From Pseudorasbora parva (Eukaryota; Chordata; Actinopteri; Cypriniformes; Gobionidae): a DNA stretch of 64,000 nucleotides. The notes under the pieces were generated by a model. That model was given only the letters and a program-made list of their open reading frames with translations. It had not been told where the DNA came from and searched no databases. The position numbers and the translations under genes are program-made. Below, piece after piece: positions 1-9,706 of the stretch. The stretch spans positions 14,084,350 through 14,148,349 of the forward strand of contig NC_090174.1 in the NCBI RefSeq assembly GCF_024679245.1. The letters are read 5' to 3'. The first letter of the stretch is position 1; each line of letters starts with the position of its first letter.

Positions 1-87
1 ATTAATTCTTCCAAGTGTTGCATGATTAGAGTCAAATACCGCGTGATTAGATGTACAACAAGAATGCTATACTATACCTTTTGTTGC

Positions 88-1688
88 CAGGGGCGGATCT
101 ACCGGGGTGGCATGGGGTGGCAACTGCCACCCTAAGAAAAACCATTGCCACGTACCCGTCTGCCACCCCAGCAGTGTATCCCAAATTCCCAATGCATTAT
201 ATATCAATAGTTTCCTCTACCGATTTACATCAGCGGCGCTGCAATGTGATGAGATAATAGCAAGAAAACAAGTCTTTCTATTGTTGTTCGAACAAATTAC
301 TCAAGAACTGCTTAGTTCAAATGAAAAGTGCATTTTTTCACTGAGCACATTCTCTGCAGTCCAAGCGATGCACTGAAGCTCACTCTCGCTCATATCTGAT
401 GTAGGCTAAATCATTAACACCATCACCACTTAGCCTACAGTAGCCTAAATGTGTTACTTTTATTGAACTAAATTCATTACAATCGGCAAAAACGAATACG
501 CAGGTTATGAACAAGAGCGCTCCTGAGTCAATGTTTCATTCTCAGGAGAATCGCAGCACATTTCGGCACACACACACAAAATACAAGCAGGAGCGCATCT
601 CTTAAAGGGGCCGCACTATATTCCAGCTCTTAAAGGGGCCGCACTATGTTCCTACTCCTGGTGGACCTGTGGAGCTGGTGCGCTCTCAGGTCCGCATCAC
701 AGCTTTCACATTACCAATTTTTCATACGAACTGTGCCCTGTTCTGAATTAAACTACCAGTGTAAAAACTCCCTTTATTTATATTCTTAAAATGAGAGAAA
801 TCACGTCTTATTCTGAATTTTTAAGCTTAGGCTTAAGAGACATGAACAAGTTATTTGAAAAACATGACCTTTGCAACATGTCTTGTCTTCATGCTCTGAG
901 TATGATTTTACTATAAACGTACATTTGCATAAAGCATGCATATTTGTCCATACCCATGTTGATTAGAGTATTTAAAACTTAAAACATATTAATTTAAGGT
1001 ACATTTAAGAATAAAAATGTGTGATTAAATTCATTTAAATATTTTAATCAATTGACAGCCCTACTAATAACACAATATGAACAGCCATCAGCAGGGGCAC
1101 TAATACGATCAGTTATATACTGCTACGTACAACAACAACAAAAAAACCTGAGGAAGACAAGTCGGCCTACTAGCCAGTTTGTGATTGGTCCCTGGATTTC
1201 CGGAATCAAATCGCAGCAGAATGGCTAGCAGAAAACATAAGGAGAAAGGTGGATGGGAAAAAGTTAAAGAAAAGAGGGCCACAGTGTAGTTAGTACATAG
1301 TACACCATAGTACAGTGTCTGTTGCGCACGGCTGGGGCGAATGGCTGGATGGTGGGCCTATTTGGGAGAAAGTCCAGGGCTGTTTTTTAGCCCCAGTCTG
1401 TCCCTGCTTGGAGGTGGAGAAACAAAGTACTTTATGACCTGCAGCATTTCTTATAAAAGATTTAAAAATGAAAGAAATTAAAAACTAGATTTTTTTTCTA
1501 TTGTAAGTTTTAATGTAAAATGTTTTTGATTTTAACATTGGTCTATGTTTAAATGTTTTGCCACTTGCGTGAGCAACATATAAATATAAAGTATATTTAA
1601 TATAAGTATATTATTCTTGAAGCCACCCCTCATAGATCTCATGCCACCCCCTTGCCACTCCATGAATAATTTTCTAGATCCGCCCCTG
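88..1688. mobile_element. Non-autonomous hAT-like DNA transposon
   Basis: The ends are inverted copies of each other: CAGGGGCGGATCTA at 88 and TAGATCCGCCCCTG ending at 1688. Next to both ends lie related GCCACCCC / GGGTGGCA blocks. A CAGGGG-type terminus is typical of hAT elements. No transposase frame is visible inside; the small open frames near the left end are just the terminal repeat read through. I could not find an 8-bp target duplication, and a 21-bp poly-C run abuts the right end, so that junction may have changed. The interior holds a short direct repeat (598-646) that also occurs in the hAT remnant near 31.94 kb. Confidence 0.6.
598..648 (+). repeat. Two direct copies of CTCTTAAAGGGGCCGCACTAT-type motif
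   Basis: The motif CTCTTAAAGGGGCCGCAC appears twice about 28 bp apart. A third, slightly different copy lies at about 31942-31962, in front of a hAT-type start codon. This suggests a shared 5' region between the 88-1688 element and the later hAT remnant. Confidence 0.6.
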
Positions 1689-1689
1689 C

Positions 1690-2600
1690 ACCCCCCCCCC
1701 CCCCCCCCCCCTTAAATGTGTACCTCACTCTCCAACTCTTTCCCAGGGCCGATCTGCAAGTCTTTATGAAATAATTTATACGGCCCCACTCTGGACAGCA
1801 GTACATAGCTGTTGTTTCCAGTCCAGGCACTTTTGATATCGACAGAGGATAACCAAAAAGAGCATTACACCTACCACCATACAAATATTGTCTTCTGCAT
1901 CCGCTATCAACAGACATGCTTCGTTGAGGGGGAACAGGAATTCCGGAAGGAAACAGAATCGACTGTTTCACCAGTCGCTGATGACGCTGGCCCGGTGCAA
2001 ACTTAAGTCACCATGCAGCTCAAGCCCGAGGGAGACGACCAGTGAGCAGCCGACACCGAGAAGAGCAGCCGCAGCGAGCAACATCAAATGTCCTTCAAAC
2101 CAAAACCAACCGCAGCAATTCAAACATAAACATCAGAGAAGCGGTGGAAAACGGCGAAACGACAAACAATGCCCTCTCAGTAGCTGCCAGCAATCAGCAA
2201 CAGTCCCAATTGTAGCTCTGACTGTTAGACTAGTCACAAACATAAAAAAAATAAAATCTAAATCTAATAGTACAGAAACATGATTTGTGGGTGGAGAAGC
2301 AGCAAACAGACAACGCCAGCGTCCTCTCCCCCATCTACTAGATTACAACATGATTTTTGCTGAAACTGTAGTTCCCAACATGATTTGCGTGTGACTTGAC
2401 GAAAATAGTAAAATTGTTGAACTTAAGTGTTATTTTATGTGTTTTTTGGGCAAAATTAGATAAGGGGGAGACTTTATATTGTTAAATAGTGTTTCATGTT
2501 TAATTATGTTGCAATAATTAGAACCATTTAAATTATACTGGGTTACCATAGTGGAGAAGAGCGGAGCGATTGCTTAGGGTGTGGACTGAGACAGCTCATG
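1690..2600. other. Intergenic stretch, no supported gene
   Basis: It opens with a poly-C run of about 21 bases (1691-1711). The two overlapping frames at 1812-2283 are rich in Ser, Gln, Asn and Arg, resemble no family I recognise, and have no clear splice or promoter context. I see no other structure. Confidence 0.4.
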
Positions 2601-2603
2601 TCA

Positions 2604-3353
2604 TTAAAGGGTTACTTCAGCGATTAGCATATGGCTTTAGATATGCTAGTAGAAACCCTGGAGTATATTCAAATGATTGTGCTTTCCCCCCTAATAACCC
2701 CCTGAGACAAGAGATTTATGCATTTTATTTCTGGAAAAATTCCTCCTATGACGCAAATTGACGATATTTGCATCATAGGAGGAATGTTTGGCCAAAGGCT
2801 AAAGAATACACCCAGCAGAGGGAGCCATTTCCGCATGTTTTGAACCCGCGTATGGGGGATGGGAGATTACACTCACAGCTCAGCTCACAGCTGCAGGCAC
2901 TCATTTAAACGGAGCTATGGTGAGCAATGTACTTTTAAACGCGCCAGACTGAACTCGCGTTGCGAATGTATGTACGATTGTAGTCGCGATTACGTCAGCT
3001 CTCATCATGAGAGCTCATTCAGCTCATTTATCTCACTCCTGCAGTTAGTGCTCAGTGCTGTGATAATCGCGCGGTGACTCACTCATTATATTGAACAGAC
3101 ACGTTCAGTTTTTAATTGTAGTGTCTTCTCCAACTCAGTCACAGTAATCCAGTAGGTGGCTTTGGGAATGGCCTCACAGGGCAGCGAACCATTCTGGGAA
3201 TTGTAGTCTTTCATCCCCATAAGACAAAAATACATTTTCTGTCATTTCTCTGTCTAGAAGGCACCAAATTCAAAAGTATTTTCACATTTCTACTACATTG
3301 ATGACCCAGTTTAAATACAGATTCATCTTCCCAGTGCTGAAGTACCCCTTTAA
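2604..3353. mobile_element. TTAA-bounded non-autonomous DNA transposon (family A)
   Basis: The left end reads TTAAAGGGTTACTTCAGC and the right end is its imperfect reverse complement, GCTGAAGTACCCCTTTAA. The TTAA at both edges fits the target preference of Kolobok or piggyBac elements. An internal inverted repeat surrounds 2738-2790 (ATTCCTCCTATGACGCAAAT and its complement). No transposase is encoded. A shorter inverted copy of the same family lies at 35947-36252. Confidence 0.6.
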
Positions 3354-3429
3354 AGAGCATTTCATAGCACTTGACATGTTCATCATGTGCTATTGCTGAC
3401 TAACAGAATGAAAGCTAGTCAGTTGGTTT

Positions 3430-3655
3430 ATTGTCTCATCTGAAGGACGGTGCTCTTTGACATTATAGTGTCCCTATCACTATACTGGGGTGTTAGGACT
3501 CACACAGACAGGGTGAGCACCCCCTGCTGGCCCCCTGACACCTCTTCCAGTGGCAACCAGCAGTCTCCTATCCAAGTACTGACCAGGATCAGTCCTACTT
3601 AGCTTCAGTAGGAAACCAGTCTTGGCTTACAGGGTGATATCGCCGTTGACATCTA
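3430..3655 (-). repeat. Dispersed fish repeat with 5S rRNA-like segment (SINE3-like)
   Basis: The segment around 3566-3606 contains CTATCCAAGTACTGACCAGG and a following CTACTTAGCTTC. These resemble the reverse complement of the internal promoter region of 5S rRNA, as in 5S-derived SINEs. The flanking text (ATCTGAAGGACGGTGC..., a GCACCCCCTGCTGGCC block) has the look of a widespread fish repeat. The rest of the 5S sequence is missing, so this is not a working 5S gene. Exact family and full limits are not certain. Confidence 0.45.
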
Positions 3656-3659
3656 TATA

Positions 3660-5170
3660 AACTAACTTCATAACTTTCACTTGCACTGATATAGCCAGAT
3701 ATATTCTTCTTGCTGTGTAAATGCATTTATATACTTCATATTCTCTTTCTTAGCCTCTTAACCTGCAGAAGAGAGAAAAGAATCTTGCTGACTCTCTTGC
3801 GAGAAGTGAATCACAGTTTGTTCCACTACTATCATTGTACAAAGCCCCAGATGTCTGATTGTGCACAATAAACAGTATCTGTAAATAAATATTCTTATAA
3901 GCTTCACAGCTGATCTGATTCATATGAAAAGCTTTATACATGTCAAGAGTGAGGAATTAAACAGTGGCCCTATATTAAAAAGACGTGACGAGAGTGAAGT
4001 GAGTATAAGTAACAAGCTGAGCGTGGTGTGGGTGAAAAGAGACAAAGCAGATGGCAGAAAGCTGAATAAAATACTGCTGTCGAATCTAAGCCTATATTCA
4101 TATGAGCCGCCTACCTTTGATTTTCAAGAGGATTACACCTTGTGCTCAAACACACAGAAGAGTGGAGACAGAAGGAGAATGAGGAGGTGCACAATGCATT
4201 GAATGACTGCTTAAGGAGATCTTCATTCATACTTAATTCCTTATGTCTCATTAACACTAATCCTTATTAGTCTGTGAGTAAAGCAGGTCTGAATGGTCCC
4301 GCGGTGGATAGGCAGACATGTGCCCCTATTGTTATGAGGCGTAGGGGGTTAATCCAGCTCTTAAGGCTCGGGTTGAAGAGGAGAAGCCAGGTTACACCCA
4401 TCCCCCTATTTCCCCCACCGAGGTCAAAGAGGAAAAGGACACAGCAATGGTGGTTGGCATAGTAACAGGCATGTGTAGCTTCAAATGTCAGCGGCTCACA
4501 AATATTGCCATGAGGTGATGTAAAGCTAGTTTTAAATGCTATAGGACATTTCTACTGTAAATAAAGGTCCTTTATGTCACACTATGGTTACTACATGGTA
4601 TTGCAAAAAGTAATGTTTTCAAACAGGTTTCACAAATTCTCTCCCTGTCTGCCACCCCATCTCATGCCATTGGTTGCCAACTTGAAAATGTTCCAACCGG
4701 ACTTAAAAGTGTGTGATGCAAGTTAAAGGCCATTAGCTTATTTTTCCCTCAAGGGACGAGCACTTGGAAATGTCCCAGTCTAAGTGTGTGATGTAAAGGG
4801 TAAAATCAATAAACATATAGTACATGAAATAATGGCAGCCATAAGTTGTAACTTTAAACTCAATGACATTTTAAACAATCAGTGCAACAGATCATCACTT
4901 GAAGTCCAACGGAACTTTTAAAACCAAACCAACACTCCATTTATTTATTTAAAATGTCCATCCTTTTAACATAAATAATTAACTAAAATTAATATGATGC
5001 ATATTTGTCAGTCCTACATATGAAACAGGTAAGAATTCTGCACTAAAAAAAAGCATTGTTTATTATTGTCATGGTGGTTAGAGCAAGGATTAGGTTAAGT
5101 AGGATCTATTAGCAGTAAAACTATTATAAACAATAAATAAAAATAAACACTCAGGAGATTATTATCACTC
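3660..5170. other. AT-rich stretch without supported genes
   Basis: Several small open frames lie at 3750-4462. None has a recognisable motif, a clear initiation context or convincing splice sites. Nothing else stands out. Confidence 0.35.
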
Positions 5171-5175
5171 AAGAA

Positions 5176-5955
5176 ATGGGTGGCTGGGGTCTGAGGGCTG
5201 ACAGAGGGAACCACCATGGAAATGGAGGAAGGAGCCATGCAGGAGATGATAGAGGCCGGAGCCTGAGACTGATCCAGAGCAGAGCCATAATGAAGGTCCA
5301 CTGTTGGGCCAATGGAGGGATGAGCCATAGTGGAGATCTGGTGGATAGGCCAGGCGAAACCAGGGGGACAACTGAATGAAGTAGAGTCTATGGAGTTAGG
5401 GACTCAGGGCGACACAGCTGTACTAGAAGGCCGAGGTGGATCCGCTGCTCACATGACCGAAGTGGAAAGGGGGACTCAGGATACTGAGGCAGAGTCGGAG
5501 GGAGCGAAGACAACAGTGGAGTTGGAGGAATGAAGACCCCAGTGGAGCCAAAGGGTTGGGGGGATGAAGCATTGCCATAGGACCAGAAGTCCATGGTGCA
5601 AGGCGAAGCTGGAGGGATGAGCGGGCATAGCAAGCATGAGCAATGACAGGCCATAGTGAAGCCGAGGGACCGTTGAGCCAAGATGGAGCTGGAGGGTTGG
5701 TTTGGAGTCCAGGCTTGGAGGCTCAAGCCAAAGCCAGGGGATTGACACACCTAGGCGGAGCTGGCGAGCTGCATAATCTGGCCAATGAAAGAGGAGCCGA
5801 AGGGCTGAATGGAGCCAGTGGAGCCAGTGGAGCCAGGGATGAGGAACTGGACATTGTTGACAGAGGAAGAGGGAGTGGGAGGTTGGGCAGGACCATCAAC
5901 AACGAAGGAGATTTGGAACTGGGCTGGACCAGTGGTTGCATGCTGGACCAGTAAA
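5176..5955. repeat. Purine-rich, internally repetitive region open on both strands
   Basis: The plus strand is rich in GGAG, GAGCC and ATGGAG words, for example three near-tandem GGAGCCAGT units at 5812-5835. Its complement is Pro/Ser/Leu/His-rich in every open frame. Open frames of 70-120 codons on both strands are expected from this composition. I do not recognise a protein family. It lies beside family F repeat sequence (5970-6155). Confidence 0.4.
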
Positions 5956-5969
5956 CACTTGATGTCTTT

Positions 5970-6155
5970 TCACACTTTTGTGACGTAACGCCGCTCTGAC
6001 TAATGGAAAGTCATCTGCTGCGAAGCTTGCACCAGTATGAAACCTAAAATGACAAATGGGACACTCTAAGGTCTCATGGACTTAACGGACAAGCACACAT
6101 GGAAGCCATTGTAAGTCCACAAGACCAAAAGTGCATGACGTTGAAGGGCTTTTAA
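5970..6155 (-). repeat. Fragment of dispersed repeat family F, inverted relative to 40.4-41.2 kb
   Basis: Words such as CATTGTAAGTCCACAAGACC (about 6112), ATGACAAATGGGACAC and a block near 5990-6015 reappear, reverse complemented and in matching order, at 40448-40490 and 41083-41235. At 40.5 kb the family is split by a hAT-like MITE. No coding potential is seen. Confidence 0.5.
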
Positions 6156-6250
6156 AATTTGCCAGTATCCAGACTATTATAACTTGTAGGGACTGGGCTC
6201 ATCTCACCCTCAATGGCAGGAGTATGGGGAGGGCTCCGCTCCATGCCCTT

Positions 6251-6785
6251 TGTTACGTCCCCGGTATAGGGTCAGAGAAGCTAGCATAAAATACAGAAAA
6301 ACAACACTGTTAATGTGTTTGTGTGCTTATTTATTTATCTTTTCTTGTCAGAGCATTCTAATAAATTCAGGATTGGGTAATGCCAAAATAATAAAAAAAA
6401 CCTTAATACTAACTAAACCCAGAATCTCTAAATACCCTAATAGAAAGAAACAAATAAGAAACGAACTACAACAACCGTCCCTGAAAATAATGAATGATTA
6501 AGAACAAAAGTTTTAAACAACAGGGAATTTATACAACAAAGTTCTGAACAACAGAATACTCCAACAATGAGACTCCTCATTCACTTAACACAGCAACACA
6601 AACAACAAGCCCGCTCTCTCTCTCCCATCTCTTTATCTTCCGGGTATTTAAAAAGAATGCAGGCCCTCAGATGGCAAATCAACAGACACGTCATTATACG
6701 TCCAATTAGGGCGGAGACCTAAGAGCAAGAGGAGAGAGAAAAAGAAAAAGAGACACACCGCAAAAATATGTCTCCAGATATAACA
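6251..6785 (-). mobile_element. Candidate solo LTR
   Basis: The segment starts TGTTACGTCC and ends AGATATAACA, so it has TG...CA ends inside a short TGTTA...TAACA inverted repeat. Read on the minus strand it has a TATA-like TTTAAATACCC upstream and AATAAA-type signals downstream, as in an LTR. No second copy occurs nearby, and I found no target duplication directly at the edges. The superfamily cannot be set from the sequence alone. An AT-rich transposon end is the main alternative. Confidence 0.4.
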
Positions 6786-7870
6786 CCATGAACTCCACTA
6801 ACATACACTTAAGGGATGGACATTGGTCTTCAACGCTACCTCTTTCCAGCGATCCTGATGGCAAAGTTCATTAAAGTCACTGAACATCCCCTTTGATAAA
6901 GGGACAAAAATTGGTCCTCTAAATGAAGAGGATGTTCTGCTAGATCCATATTTATGGGCTGTTCAATTGCATTTATTCAAATGAGTTAGAATCAGCACAA
7001 ATATTTTCAGTGTCAAAAAACTACATGTATTCAGTTAAAAGTATAAATAAACATTGTAAAATATGTTTAGCACACAGCAAAAAATTATTGTTCACTTTTA
7101 AGTTAATTTAATAAATACTAACTACTAAGTTAAAATTTCTATTTCATGACAATTAAACCTGTAAAATCTGTAAAATACTGTCTGATGTTGTGCTGAATGA
7201 TTTTCTCTGTTGACACGAAATTCTACCATTGCCATTTTATTTTTCTTAAAATAATATCTTCTCAGAATACACAAGAAAATTTTGTAAAAACAGGACCCAA
7301 TGTCCTGTGTTAATATAAAGACATTTTCTGTATTGATTTTTCTCTCATGTTTACCCGTATTTTGAACTGCACGTTGCATTTGTGTTCTGCTTTAAATGTC
7401 TATAAACATAGAGGATAAATTCCTGGCAGAAAATTATGTACCTTTTTCATTTCTGCTAATTTTTTTCTTACAGTGTAGGACAAAATAAATATAAGTCAAT
7501 ACAATATGGAGATATCAATTTGCACTATCCTACATTTGACTTTGAATGGAACACAGCATAAAACCACTGAAACAAAAAGAGCCACATGGCCTTTACCCAC
7601 TTTTAGATACCATCTGGGACCTGGGGTTCAACTCTTTGGGCTCCTCCAGAGTTTTTACCAGACAACCTTGTTAACGCAGGTCAGAAATTAGCACCTGCTG
7701 TTCTCTAGTTAGTGTTTGAGAGTGAGGTGTTAATGCAAGCCTAACCTGTTGAGTGATTCCAGCTGTGAGGTAAAGCAGAGATGGATAAGGTGAGAACATT
7801 GTACATTGTCAAAAGTTACTGGTTATGAGGACTTCTTTCAGTGTTTTTCGTCTGACAGTGGTCTAGATAA
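6786..7870. other. AT-rich intergenic stretch
   Basis: No open frame here has recognisable protein motifs, and no terminal repeats were found. The DIRS terminus follows at about 7873. Confidence 0.35.
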
Positions 7871-7873
7871 CTA

Positions 7874-8185
7874 ACGTCTCGGGTTATGTATATAACCCTT
7901 GTTCCCTGAGAGGGAACGAGCACTGCGCCGAAACGACGAATTTGGGGATCCTCCCTAAGCATCAATGCATCTGAAGCATGAATGAAACTAGTCCAATCCT
8001 TATTGGTCCTACGTCATGACGTAGATGTGACGGCATACCTGGAAGCTATAAAGGGGAGCCCGGCGCATTGTAGCGTCAATTATCGCGATGAAGCAAAACG
8101 CTCTCAGGCGATACGTGGGGTGGCGACGAGACGCAGTGCTCGTTCCCTCTCAGGGAACAAGGGTTATATACATAACCCGAGACGT
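7874..8185 (+). repeat. DIRS copy 1 right terminus: 54-bp perfect inverted repeat with promoter-like core
   Basis: Positions 7874-7927 and 8132-8185 are exact reverse complements by eye (54 bp each). The second arm belongs to the internal complementary region, which continues into TTCCCTATATCGAGGGAACT. In DIRS elements this region is the joined complement of the two outer termini. Between the arms are CCAAT (7993), ATTGG, CGTCATGACG (about 8012-8021) and TATAAA (8047). Confidence 0.8.
7993..8052 (+). promoter_or_regulatory. Promoter-like module in the DIRS terminal repeat, copy 1
   Basis: CCAAT and ATTGG form an inverted pair (NF-Y-type sites) separated by 4 bases, followed by a CGTCATGACG palindrome carrying two CRE half sites and a TATAAA at 8047-8052. 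The distance from CCAAT to TATAAA is 54 bp, the same as in copy 2. It points to the right, which is antisense to the DIRS genes. Function is inferred from motif order only. Confidence 0.6.
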
Positions 8186-8391
8186 TCCCTATATCGAGGG
8201 AACTTCGCACTGCGTTGAAACGACGAATTTGGGGAACGAGTGCCCACTAGGCCACACCAAGGATACGCCTGCCCTATTGTGAGCTGGAGACCAGGCACAA
8301 TTAGGACTGGAGTACCCTGCCACCGGGGGTCGCAGGGAGGTGTATGCTGTAAAACCTTATGAACGTGTGCTGAGTAGCCCAACCGGCCGCT

Positions 8392-8889
8392 TCACAGATG
8401 TCCTAACACTACCTGAAAGTGTTTCACAGTGATGCTTTGGCCCAGCTTTATTTTTGAGACTATCGCCAGAACAGTATTGATTCGTGCGGGGGATAGTTGC
8501 GCCCGCATCGAAACCGAATCCCATATTATTCCCAAAAACATTGTTTTCTGAAGTGGCGTCAACACGCTCTTTTTTGTGTTGAGCCTCAACCCCAAGCGTT
8601 GAATATGTGCTAGAACTACATCTTGATGTTGAACTGCCATTTCGAATGACTGGGTCAGTATAAGCCACTCGTCGATATAATTCAGTACCCGGATGCCCTG
8701 AAGTCTCAGTGGAGCCAGAGCTGCATCCATGCATTTGGTGAATGTGCGAGGGGAAAGAGCTAGACAGAAGGGAAGCACTCGATATTGGTACGCTTCGCCC
8801 CCGAAAGCGAACCTCAGAAACTTCCTGTGGCAAGGAAGGATAGAGACATGAAAATAGGCGTCTTTTAAATCTATCGCGACAAACCAGTC
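8392..8889 (-). pseudogene. DIRS reverse transcriptase fragment, copy 1 (after the BEL insertion)
   Basis: The frame encodes the palm region of a DIRS RT. It has an AIDLKDAYFHVSI segment with the first catalytic Asp, then an LSPRTFTKCMDAALAPL helix and a YIDEW box near 8667-8681. DIRS RTs normally carry YxDDW, so the third catalytic Asp is replaced by Glu. A thumb-like segment follows and the frame stops at about 8392, where the sequence jumps to 3' terminal sequence. RNase H is missing. The upstream part of the RT lies across the BEL element at 16453-16560. It is a relic without an intact enzyme. Confidence 0.8.
8885..8889. repeat. Target site duplication CAGTC, left copy
   Basis: CAGTC directly precedes the 5' LTR and is repeated directly after the 3' LTR at 16448-16452. 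BEL/Pao elements commonly make 4-6 bp duplications, so this defines the insertion. Confidence 0.9.
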
Positions 8890-9292
8890 TGTAAGAGCCA
8901 TATTCAGTTTTTATTATATGTAATTCTGTCATATGCCACTAGGGGGCACTAGGTATGTGCTTTGGCTCAGCTGATCTCAGGTCAGCCCGGGTATGTCATT
9001 TAACTTGGAGGAAATTCAGAAACAGGTGTTGCTGATTGGGAAGCAAACAGTTTTCGACTGTGTCATGTTGTGTCTTACCTTTATGGTGAACAATAGGGTT
9101 TGTTGTTTTGGTTATGTATTATGAGTTAAGATATTGCCTCTAAAATATGTATTGGAGGAGAATAAACTTGCTAGATAATATAGTAAAAAGACTGAACTCT
9201 TGATTTGTATGAGACCACATTGGCACACGTCTGAACTTAATCCTTTATATTAGCAACCAGTATTAGACTTAGTTTAGGACTTAGTCAATACA
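8890..9292 (+). repeat. BEL 5' LTR
   Basis: It starts TGTAAGAGCC and ends GTCAATACA. An AATAAA poly(A) signal lies at 9161-9166. It matches the 3' LTR over its whole length by eye. Confidence 0.95.
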
Positions 9293-9706
9293 ATTAGGTC
9301 GAAAACTGCTTCAAATTGGATAGTAGTTCATCGTGAGGACGCTGACCTGTTATTGTTGACGGTGTTCGTTTGGAAACCACGGATGTGAGGTGGGCAAATG
9401 TTTGGAGTTGCCGATTGCTGAAAGGATCTGCACCAGAGCGAGTTAAAGGGTCACCATAATATCAGCATCATCATCGGGACACCATTCATCAAGCCGGCCA
9501 ACGCTCTATTGGGGTATGTGGTAATCAGCGCTGATGTTAGGAATGGCCATGGTAATTTGTGTGCACACATTCGCGTAAAACCAACGAATTGGTAACTACT
9601 GGCAACCGTCTAAAAATAACTTTGCACGTTAAAACGAGTTGTTGCGCAACACAAAACTATTTGCGGGCTTATTAATAAATAAGCCAATTCACTTTGTGTG
9701 GTCATA
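9293..9706 (+). other. BEL 5' leader
   Basis: This is the untranslated stretch between the 5' LTR and the gag-pol start codon. The primer-binding site should lie near its beginning, but I could not match it to a specific tRNA by eye. Confidence 0.6.

Noticed and set aside
3560..3655. A functional 5S rRNA gene
   Set aside because: Only a partial, diverged stretch is present and the rest of the 5S sequence is missing.
5176..5955. Long open frames on both strands as possible host genes
   Set aside because: The region is compositionally biased and purine-rich on one strand; frames are open on both strands and none shows a domain or splice structure.
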